A DNA stretch of 64,000 nucleotides from Sulfuritalea sp. GTDB taxonomy: Bacteria; Pseudomonadota; Gammaproteobacteria; Burkholderiales; Rhodocyclaceae. Positions 57,557-64,000 of the stretch are shown piece by piece. Within the stretch, counting starts at the first letter, position 1, and every line of letters starts with the position of its first letter. The translations under genes were made by a program, and so were the position numbers. The stretch covers positions 1 to 64,000 of the forward strand of contig JALHPU010000007.1 in NCBI GenBank assembly GCA_022842325.1. The letters are read 5' to 3'. The notes beneath the pieces were generated by a model. It had not been told where the DNA came from, searched no databases, and was given only the letters and a program-made list of their open reading frames with translations.

Positions 57557-59255
57557 GACCGTTTCCATTGCCGGTGTAGTACAGCAGCAGGTAGGCAAGC
57601 AGCATGACCATCACCCACAGCGCCATGTTGCCGGTGGGCCAGGAACGCAGCAGCAGGCCGCCCGGCCGGCGCTGGCGCACCACGGCTGCGGCTACCGCTT
57701 GCGCGCGCGCGGCCAGGATTTCGCCGAGGCCCGCACGCGCGATGTGCAGCGCATCGGCCGACACCCTGGCCACGGCCGGCCCGGCCTTGCGCCAGAGCCA
57801 GTCGACGTCCAGCGTGATGGTCGGCGTGCGCTTGAGGTAATCGAGCATGACGAAGAAGGCCAGGCCGGAGAACAGCAGCAACTGCAACTGGGTGATGACG
57901 TGGGCCGCGCTGTAGGGCACGTAGTCGACCGCGTAAGGCAGCAGCGCGTAGAGCGGCTCGGGCCAGACGCCGAGCGCGATACAGAGGAAGGCGAACAGGA
58001 TCATGGCCCAGCGCATCGAGGCCGGCGGGTCGGCGGGGCGCAGCCCCGAGTCCTTCTGGAAGAACACGAACCAGGGAAACTTGATCCCGGCATGGAGGAA
58101 GACGCCGGCCGAGGCGGCGGCGAGCAACAGCCACACGGCCTGCAGGTGACCATCGGCAGCGGCCTGCGTCACCATCGACTTGGAGACGAATCCCGACGTC
58201 AGGGGGAAGGACGAGATCGCCAACGCGCCGATGGTGCCGCAGGTCGTGGTCAGCGGCATGCTGTGGAACAGGCCGCCGAGTTCGGAACATTTGCGCTTGC
58301 CGGTCGCCGCCAGCACGGCGCCGGCCGACATCAGCAGCAGCCCCTTGTAGATGATGTGGGCGAAGGCGTGCGCTGCCGCGCCGTTCAATGCCATCTCGGT
58401 GCCGATGCCGATGCCCACCACCATGAAGCCGACCTGGTTGACGATGGAATAGGCCAGTATCCGGCGCATGTCGTTTTCCAGCAGCGCATAGACGATGCCG
58501 TAGAAGATCATGAACATGCCGATCCAGATCAGGAGCTCGGTGCCGGGGAAGCCGCGCAGCAGCACATACACCGCCGTCTTGGTGGTGAAGGCGGAGAGGA
58601 ACACGGTGCCGCTCCACGAGGCTTCCGGGTAGGCGTCGGGCAGCCAGGCCGCGAGCGGCGGCGCGCCGGCATTGATCAGGAAACCGATCAGGATCAGCCA
58701 GGTGGCGACCGAGTCGGCCTGCATGCGGTCGAAGCCGACCTCGCCGGTGGCGAGGATGTGGCCCGTGATGCCGGCGAACAGGATCACGCCGCCGGCCAGA
58801 TGCACTGCCACATAGCGCCGGCTGGCGGCCCAGGCGCCCGGCGTGGCGGCGCTCCACAGCACCAGCGTGGAGCCGACGGCCATGAATTCCCAGAACAGGA
58901 AGACCGTGACGAGGTCGCCGGCCAGCACCACGCCGATCGCCGCGCCGGCATAGAGGAAGGCGGCGGGAATTTCCATCCTGCTTTCCTGGCGCAGGGCGAA
59001 CAGGCCGCCGGCGAGGGCCATCAGGGCGAAGATGGTGGCGAACAGGCGCGAGAGCTTGTCCACCGCCAGCGGCGCGAGCTGGTAATCGAGCCACTGCACT
59101 TGCCACAGCCGGCCTTCGGGCAGCAGCCACAGGGCGATCAGCGCAAGAGTCGGCGCTGACAGCACGGCGATGCTGCGCGCCGTGCCGCGCAACAGAGGCA
59201 GCAGCAGCGCGCCGGCGATCAGGATCAGGGCCGGATGGAAGATGAGCTCATTCAT
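57549..59255 (-). CDS. MrpD/NuoN-like antiporter subunit (third copy)
   Basis: The 568-aa protein has about 14 transmembrane segments and the complex I antiporter-like pattern with the buried Lys/Glu helices (NAGAPPLAAWLPDAYPEASWSG; ALAISSFPLTSGFVSKSMV). It would move H+ or Na+ as part of the complex. The 24-bp motif is inside (59146). Confidence 0.9.
   Translation of the reverse strand: MNELIFHPALILIAGALLLPLLRGTARSIAVLSAPTLALIALWLLPEGRLWQVQWLDYQLAPLAVDKLSRLFATIFALMALAGGLFALRQESRMEIPAAFLYAGAAIGVVLAGDLVTVFLFWEFMAVGSTLVLWSAATPGAWAASRRYVAVHLAGGVILFAGITGHILATGEVGFDRMQADSVATWLILIGFLINAGAPPLAAWLPDAYPEASWSGTVFLSAFTTKTAVYVLLRGFPGTELLIWIGMFMIFYGIVYALLENDMRRILAYSIVNQVGFMVVGIGIGTEMALNGAAAHAFAHIIYKGLLLMSAGAVLAATGKRKCSELGGLFHSMPLTTTCGTIGALAISSFPLTSGFVSKSMVTQAAADGHLQAVWLLLAAASAGVFLHAGIKFPWFVFFQKDSGLRPADPPASMRWAMILFAFLCIALGVWPEPLYALLPYAVDYVPYSAAHVITQLQLLLFSGLAFFVMLDYLKRTPTITLDVDWLWRKAGPAVARVSADALHIARAGLGEILAARAQAVAAAVVRQRRPGGLLLRSWPTGNMALWVMVMLLAYLLLYYTGNGNGHA
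59146..59169 (+). repeat. Dispersed 24-bp motif, copy 11 (inside the third D-type gene)
   Basis: Forward copy with core GTCGGCGCTGAC and tail GCACGGCG, read on the minus strand as AVLSAPTLA. Confidence 0.5.
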
Positions 59256-59505
59256 CGCGCTGGTCCTCGGCGTAATAGCTGTCGCCGCGCTTGAGGAATA
59301 TGCCCAGCGCCTTGGCGCCGACGATCATCAGCAGGCAGGTGATGAAGCCGTAGGCCGCGTTGAAGCCGGGCCAGCCTTCGATCGCGAAATGCGGATGCAG
59401 ATCGACCACCAGTCCGGCGACCACGGTCAGCGCGAGCAGCACGAGGAAGCCGCGCCAGAGCTTCCTGATGTTGTCGGGATCATCGAGCCAGTGTTCGTGT
59501 TTCAT
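59248..59505 (-). CDS. Small two-TM protein of the Mrp-like operon
   Basis: The 85-aa protein has two hydrophobic segments (WRGFLVLLALTVVAGLVV and ITCLLMIVGAKALGIFL). It overlaps both D-type neighbours by 4-8 bp, suggesting an obligate small subunit of the complex. Confidence 0.75.
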   Translation of the reverse strand: MKHEHWLDDPDNIRKLWRGFLVLLALTVVAGLVVDLHPHFAIEGWPGFNAAYGFITCLLMIVGAKALGIFLKRGDSYYAEDQRDE

Positions 59506-60959
59506 GGCTGCACCAGTTGCCGCGCCAGTGCCAGCGGCACCTCGGGGAAGAAGAACAGCGCCAGCGTGGCGGCGGCGGTAAGCACCAGCGCCAGCACGAT
59601 CGGCAGCGGCGCCTCGCCATGCGGATGGGCGACGGACTCGGCCGAGAGCGGGCGCAGGAAGGCGCGATGCAGGATGGGCAGGAAGTAGCCGGCGTTGAGC
59701 AGGGTGCTGAGCAGCACCACCGCCAGCGCGAACCAGTGGGCCTGCTGGATCGCGCCCGAGACCAGGTACCACTTGCTGACGAAGCCGGCGGCCGGCGGCA
59801 GGCCGATCATCGACAGGGCGCCGATGCCGAAGGCCGCCATGGTCCACGGCATGCGACGGCCGATGCCGTCGAGCTGGCTGACTTCGGTCTTGTGCGCGGC
59901 GGTGTAGATCGACCCGGCGGCAAAGAACAGCGTGATCTTGCCGCAGGCATGGGCGGCGATGTGCAGGGCGGCGCCGACCACGGAAAGCGGGGCGAGGATG
60001 GCGGCGGCGAGGATCACGTAGGACAACTGGCTGACGGTCGAGTAGGCCAGGCGGCGCTTGAGGTTGTCGGCCCTGAGCGCCACGATGGAGGCGGCGACGA
60101 TGGTGAAGCCGGCCATCGCCACCAGCCAGTCGGCGGCGCCGGCGAGCTGGTCGAGGCCAAAGACATAGACCACCACCTTGACCACCGAGAACACCCCGGC
60201 CTTGACCACCGCCACCGCATGCAGCAGTGCCGACACGGGAGTGGGTGCCACCATCGCGGCCGGCAGCCAGCGATGGAAGGGCATCAGCGCCGCCTTGGCC
60301 GTACCGAACATGAACAAGGCCAGCAGCACTGCCACGGCGCCCTTGTCCATGCCGGCGGGCAGGATGCCGCCGGGGCGGAAATCCGTGGTGCCGGCGACGT
60401 GCCAGACATAGATCACCGCCGGCAGCAGGAACAGCACCGAGGTGCCCATCAGGATCGCGAGGTAGGTGCGGCCACCGGCTCGGGCCTTGTCGGTGCCGGC
60501 ATGGGTCACCAGCGGGTAGGTGATCAACGTCAGCACTTCGTAGAAGAGGAACAGCGTCAGCAGGTTGGCGGCGAAGGCGATGGCCAGCGCGGCGGCGATC
60601 GCCAGCGCGAAGCAGACATAGAAGCGGGTCTGGTGCTTCTCGTGATTGCCGCGCATGTAGCCGATCGAATAGACCGAATTGACGATCCACAGACCAGAGG
60701 CGATCAATGCGAAGAGCATTCCCAGCGGCTCGACGCGAAAGGCGATCGGCAGGCCGGGCAGCGGTTCCAGCAGCACCAGTTCGGGGCGCTCGCCGGCCAG
60801 CACCGGCGCCAGCAGCTGTACCACGCAGGCGAACAGCAGTGCCGCCGTGCCCAGCGTGACGGCTTCGCGCAGGTTCGGTGCCTTGCCGGCCAGCGCGATG
60901 CCGACTGCACCCAGCATGGGCAGCAGCAATGCCGCGAGGATGGTGTGCTCGGCGCTCAT
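59502..60959 (-). CDS. MrpD/NuoM-like antiporter subunit (second copy)
   Basis: The 485-aa protein has about 13 transmembrane segments with antiporter signature HRWLPAAMVAPTPVSALLHA and KAALMPFHRWLP. Start at 60959 overlaps the previous D-type stop (ATGA). Confidence 0.92.
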   Translation of the reverse strand: MSAEHTILAALLLPMLGAVGIALAGKAPNLREAVTLGTAALLFACVVQLLAPVLAGERPELVLLEPLPGLPIAFRVEPLGMLFALIASGLWIVNSVYSIGYMRGNHEKHQTRFYVCFALAIAAALAIAFAANLLTLFLFYEVLTLITYPLVTHAGTDKARAGGRTYLAILMGTSVLFLLPAVIYVWHVAGTTDFRPGGILPAGMDKGAVAVLLALFMFGTAKAALMPFHRWLPAAMVAPTPVSALLHAVAVVKAGVFSVVKVVVYVFGLDQLAGAADWLVAMAGFTIVAASIVALRADNLKRRLAYSTVSQLSYVILAAAILAPLSVVGAALHIAAHACGKITLFFAAGSIYTAAHKTEVSQLDGIGRRMPWTMAAFGIGALSMIGLPPAAGFVSKWYLVSGAIQQAHWFALAVVLLSTLLNAGYFLPILHRAFLRPLSAESVAHPHGEAPLPIVLALVLTAAATLALFFFPEVPLALARQLVQP

Positions 60960-62467
60960 CGTCCGCTCCTGACCAGGTGCTGAGCGGCGTCCAGCGCGGA
61001 ACCGACGGTGAGCGAGGTGTCGAGGCCGAACCAGACCGTCGCCGCAACCAGCAGCCAGGCCGGCAGCAGCAGCGCCAGCGGCGCCTCGCAGCGGCCCTCG
61101 CATCCGGCCGGCGGCGCGCGGAAATAGGCGACCTCGACGAAGCGCCAGACATAGGCGACGGCGAGCAGCGAACTCAGCAGGATGGCGCCGACCAGCCACC
61201 ACTGACCCTGTTCCAGCGCGGCGAGGATCAGGTACCACTTGCTGATGAAGCCGGCAGTGCCCGGCACGCCGATCAGCGAGAGGCCGCCGATGACGATGCC
61301 GAAGCTGGTCAGCGGCATGCGCTGCGCCAGACCGGCCAGGTTGGCGAAAGTCGGCGCCGGTGACACGGCGCCCGGCTTCGCCAGCCCCAACACCAGACCG
61401 CCGATCAGCAGGAAGATCGCGCCCTTGGCGATGCCGTGGTTGAACAAATGCACGATCGACGCCGTGAGGCCATGGACCGAATCGAAGGACAGCCCCAGCG
61501 TGATGTAGCCGATCTGGCCGATGCTGGAATAGGCGAACAGGCGCTTCAGGTTATCCTGGAAAATGGCAATGGCGCTGGCGCCGAACATCGCCGCCAGCGA
61601 CAGCCAGAGCATGATCTGCGGCAGCGGCAACTGGCCGAACACCAGGCTTTCGCCGAACACGCTGAAGTAGAAGCGGATCAGCACATAGACCGAAACCTTG
61701 GTCGCCGTCGCGGCAAGGAAGGCCGTGACCGCCGAGGGCGCGTAGGTGTAGGCGTTGGGCAGCCACTGGTGCAGCGGAAACAGCGCAAGCTTGAGCGAGA
61801 TGCCGACCGTAAGGAAGGCCAGCGCCACCAGCACCGGGCGCGAGTTTTCGACATCGCGAATGCGTACAGCCATGTCGGCGAGGTTGAGCGTGCCGGTCAT
61901 CAGGTAGAGGAAGCCGATGCCGATGACGATGAAGGTGGCGCCGATGCTGCCCATGATCAGGTACTGGTAGGCGGCGGTCAGTGCGCGGCGGTCGCGCCCC
62001 AGCGCGATCAGCACGTAGCTCGACAGCGAGGAGATTTCGAGGAAGACGAAAATGTTGAAGGCATCGCCGGTGATGGTGATGCCGAGCAGGCCGGTGAGGC
62101 AGAGGCCGAACATCGCGTAGTAGAGGTAGTGCAGTTCGCGCGGAATTTCACGCGCGATGCTGGCGCGGCTCCAGGGCAGCACCAGCGCGGCCATGCCCGA
62201 GACCAGCAGCAGCACGAAGCTGGACAGGCGGTCGACGCGGTACTCGATGCCCCAGGGCGGCGGCCAGCTGCCGATGTGATAGGAGATGACGCCGCCTTCC
62301 GTTTCGCCGACCTGCAGCCACAATGCGATGGCGCAGGCAAAGGCGGCCCAGGCCCCGGCCGTGACGATGGCGAAGGCCAGCCCGCCGTGGCGCAGCAGCA
62401 CGGCCAGCGGCGCCGAGATCAGCGGCAGCACCACCTGCAGCACGGGCAGATGCAGCGCCAGACTCAT
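60956..62467 (-). CDS. mnhD: MrpD-like antiporter subunit (first copy)
   Basis: The 503-aa protein matches MnhD/MrpD (LKLALFPLHQWLPNAYTYAPSAVTAFLAAT). The 24-bp motif is inside (61349-61372, VSPAPTFA). Its ATG is immediately preceded by the Shine-Dalgarno supplied by copy 2 of the long intergenic repeat. Confidence 0.92.
   Translation of the reverse strand: MSLALHLPVLQVVLPLISAPLAVLLRHGGLAFAIVTAGAWAAFACAIALWLQVGETEGGVISYHIGSWPPPWGIEYRVDRLSSFVLLLVSGMAALVLPWSRASIAREIPRELHYLYYAMFGLCLTGLLGITITGDAFNIFVFLEISSLSSYVLIALGRDRRALTAAYQYLIMGSIGATFIVIGIGFLYLMTGTLNLADMAVRIRDVENSRPVLVALAFLTVGISLKLALFPLHQWLPNAYTYAPSAVTAFLAATATKVSVYVLIRFYFSVFGESLVFGQLPLPQIMLWLSLAAMFGASAIAIFQDNLKRLFAYSSIGQIGYITLGLSFDSVHGLTASIVHLFNHGIAKGAIFLLIGGLVLGLAKPGAVSPAPTFANLAGLAQRMPLTSFGIVIGGLSLIGVPGTAGFISKWYLILAALEQGQWWLVGAILLSSLLAVAYVWRFVEVAYFRAPPAGCEGRCEAPLALLLPAWLLVAATVWFGLDTSLTVGSALDAAQHLVRSGR
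61349..61372 (+). repeat. Dispersed 24-bp motif, copy 12 (inside mnhD)
   Basis: Forward copy AAAGTCGGCGCCGG then TGACACGGCG, in the coding region of mnhD (antisense). Confidence 0.6.
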
Positions 62468-62579
62468 AGGACTCTCCCCCCAGCCCCCTCGCCAAGCGAG
62501 GGGGTGATGGTGGTTCGCCGCTGCGCGGCTCCGTGTTTTGGCTGCGCCCCCCTTGGGGCGGCCCGGCGGGGTGCGCTCA
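62468..62579 (-). repeat. Long intergenic repeat, copy 2, ending in a Shine-Dalgarno
   Basis: Reverse complement matches 7994-8105 nearly end to end. On the minus strand it begins at the mnhC stop and ends GGGGGGAGAGTCCT at the mnhD ATG, interrupting an otherwise overlapping operon. Confidence 0.8.
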
Positions 62580-62933
62580 CGCCGGATCCTCCGCGTGGTC
62601 GAGCGCGAGGATTTCGTCTTCCTCGATGCTGTCGTAGGCTTCGCGGATGCGTACCGCCAGCGCCAGGCCGAGCGCCAGCGTGGCGACGCCGACGACGATG
62701 GCGGTGAGGATCAGCACGTGCGGCAGCGGATTGGAGTACACGCTGAACTGCGGCGCCAGGATCGGCGCGGTGCCGCCCAGCAGCTTGCCCGGCGCTATGT
62801 AGAGCAGGTACACCGAGGTCTGGAAAATCGAGAGGCCGACCAGCTTCTTGATCAGGTTGCCGCGCGCGATGACGATGAACAGGCCGGCGACCAGCAGGAA
62901 CACTGTGACGAAGTGGCTGAAGTGTTCGAGCAT
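62577..62933 (-). CDS. mnhC: MnhC/NuoK-like antiporter subunit
   Basis: The 118-aa protein has three transmembrane segments and the NuoK/MrpC pattern (GNLIKKLVGLSIFQTSVYLLYI). The start at 62933 is 2 bp after the mnhB stop. Confidence 0.9.
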   Translation of the reverse strand: MLEHFSHFVTVFLLVAGLFIVIARGNLIKKLVGLSIFQTSVYLLYIAPGKLLGGTAPILAPQFSVYSNPLPHVLILTAIVVGVATLALGLALAVRIREAYDSIEEDEILALDHAEDPA

Positions 62934-62935
62934 GG

Positions 62936-63373
62936 CTAATCGTCGGACACGCCGTTGGCGTCGCCGCGCGCGGCGAACATGTAGAAGATCTTCAGCATCA
63001 CGCCGGACACCGTGACGGCGACGCCGACTTCGACCCAGAAGATGCCGCGGTGCTGGCCCAGCACCGGATCGGCATCGAGCACGAAATAGTCGAGGAAATT
63101 GCCGCCGAGCAGCAGTCCGGCGATACCGACGCCGGCATACAGCAGCACGCCGGCGGCGAGCATGGCTTCCACCAGCCAGTCGGGCATCACGCGCCGCGTG
63201 GTGCCGACACCGAAGATCAGGGCATGGAATACCAGGGCGGCGGCGAGGATCACGCCTGCCTGAAAGCCGCCGCCGGGGCCGAAGTCGCCGTGGAACTGAA
63301 CGTAGAGCGCGAACAGCAGGATGAAGGGGATCAGCAGCTTGCCGACCACGCGCAGCACCAGGTCGTGCTTCAT
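62936..63373 (-). CDS. mnhB: MnhB-like antiporter subunit
   Basis: The 145-aa protein has four transmembrane segments and the MnhB pattern (FGPGGGFQAGVILAAALVFH). Start overlaps the MbhD-like stop by 4 bp. Confidence 0.9.
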   Translation of the reverse strand: MKHDLVLRVVGKLLIPFILLFALYVQFHGDFGPGGGFQAGVILAAALVFHALIFGVGTTRRVMPDWLVEAMLAAGVLLYAGVGIAGLLLGGNFLDYFVLDADPVLGQHRGIFWVEVGVAVTVSGVMLKIFYMFAARGDANGVSDD

Positions 63374-63912
63374 CGGGCGCCTCCTTCACTGCTGCCGCCG
63401 TTCTTGCGCCGGCGCAGCAGGGCAATGATGCCGGCGCCGGCAGTGAATACCACCGTCGTCTCGCCCAGGGTGTCGAAGCCGCGGAAGCTGGCCAGAACGG
63501 CAGTGACGACGTTCGGTACCTCGATTTCGTTCTGCAGGTAGCGCGGCACCACGTGGGTGTGGATCGGCGAGCGGGGATCGGCAAAATCCGGCAGGCCCAT
63601 GGCGCCGTACATCAGCAGCGCGCCGGTCGACACCGAAACCATGAGCGGCAGCCAGGGACGGTGTGCCGGTCTGGCTTCCTCGCTCTTGCACAAGTGCAGC
63701 GCGCCGAGCAGCAGCACGGTGGACACGCCGGCGCCGACCGCAGCCTCGGTCATCGCCACGTCGACCGCGTCGAGCGCGACCAGCACCGTGGCCATGAGGA
63801 TGCTGTAGATGCCGGAGAGCACGATCACGGCGAACAGGTTGCGCGATCGCGCCAGCATCAGCACGGTCAGCGCCATGAACACCAGCGGCAGGTAGATGGT
63901 CAGGGTTTCGAT
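63370..63912 (-). CDS. MbhD/MbhE-like fused antiporter subunit
   Basis: The protein (180 aa from the proposed start) has an N-terminal DUF4040/MbhD-like part (TEAAVGAGVSTVLLLGALHL) and a C-terminal MbhE-like part (VVTAVLASFRGFDTLGETTVVFTAG) joined in one chain; in archaeal Mbh and Mrp they are often separate. The start is uncertain: an ATC at 63910-63912 has GGAGG 7 bp upstream and gives the family's usual I-E-T-L-T N-terminus, while a GTG at 63880-63882 would cut the first helix. Confidence 0.75.
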   Translation of the reverse strand: METLTIYLPLVFMALTVLMLARSRNLFAVIVLSGIYSILMATVLVALDAVDVAMTEAAVGAGVSTVLLLGALHLCKSEEARPAHRPWLPLMVSVSTGALLMYGAMGLPDFADPRSPIHTHVVPRYLQNEIEVPNVVTAVLASFRGFDTLGETTVVFTAGAGIIALLRRRKNGGSSEGGAR

Positions 63913-64000
63913 GGCGCATCCTCCGTTGCCGCCGGCGCCGCCAGTCGCGGCAGCAGGCCACGCAGCAGCGCGGCCCGCGCCAGCGCGTGGCTGGCGGTCG
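63900..64000 (-). CDS. mnhG: MnhG-like antiporter subunit, partial (cut by window edge)
   Basis: On the minus strand the window edge reads TASHALARAALLRGLLPRL and ends ATEDAPSKP, then TGA at 63900-63902. ASHALARAA matches the C-terminus of MnhG/PhaG. The MbhD-like start lies inside it. Confidence 0.7.
   Translation of the reverse strand, partial: TASHALARAALLRGLLPRLAAPAATEDAPSKP

Overview
The window is GC-rich, densely coded bacterial chromosome. The gene set points to a betaproteobacterium, perhaps of Rhodocyclales type: overlapping genes with ATGA or GTGA junctions, a BPSS1780-like membrane protein, folM/tcdA/ttcA synteny, an FdhE/selenocysteine locus and multihaem cytochromes. The lineage is inference; no rRNA is present.

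1-11.7 kb: the end of fdhE, then a selenocysteine island. A periplasmic thioredoxin-like gene at 884-1384 has an in-frame TGA in a U-G-A-C motif and reads as a new selenoprotein. It is followed by an HPP membrane protein (opposite strand), selA, a TlpA-like thioredoxin, a Tat-exported transglutaminase-like protein, selB and selC (tRNA-Sec). sodC, a GcvH-like/DsrE-like/zinc-ribbon/mobA operon and a FecR-domain protein come next. fdhE, mobA and the sel genes fit a seleno-molybdo formate dehydrogenase encoded elsewhere.

11.9-20.5 kb: an extracellular electron transfer cluster on the minus strand (small cytochrome c, CymA/NapC-like tetrahaem, decahaem MtrA-like, MtrB/PioB-like porin, duplicated tetrahaem cytochrome), preceded by a NarL-type response regulator and a histidine kinase. 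A GacA-box-like palindrome lies in front of the cytochromes.

20.6-33.4 kb: a TM2 protein, a metalloprotease-like protein, a DUF3616-like propeller, an IorAB-type molybdenum hydroxylase, tRNA-Gly(CCC), and the minus-strand housekeeping run rng-maf-rlmH-rsfS-nadD-(membrane protein)-ttcA-folM-tcdA.

33.7-39.6 kb: an AT-richer integrative element of about 5.8 kb in tRNA-Phe, bounded by 46-bp direct repeats. It carries a tyrosine integrase, phased arm-type repeats and cargo that includes a protein with degenerate family A polymerase palm motifs.

39.7-57.2 kb: a DUF485/ActP-type transporter pair, a sensor Ser/Thr kinase, a DUF3014-like protein, MarR with divergent promoters, OmpA-like and HPP proteins, MscS, LapA-like, a Kef-type exchanger, YbdK plus a class I amidotransferase-type hydrolase, a trehalose locus (GH15, otsB, sensor-fused otsA) and a universal stress protein.

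57.2-64 kb: a minus-strand Mrp/Mbh-like antiporter operon with three separate D-type subunits, cut by the right edge of the window inside mnhG.

Two repeat families cross these regions. One is a 24-bp motif (12 copies seen, half intergenic and half inside genes). The other is a ~112-bp intergenic repeat that ends in the Shine-Dalgarno of the downstream gene (2 copies). No CRISPR array, intact IS or rRNA was seen.
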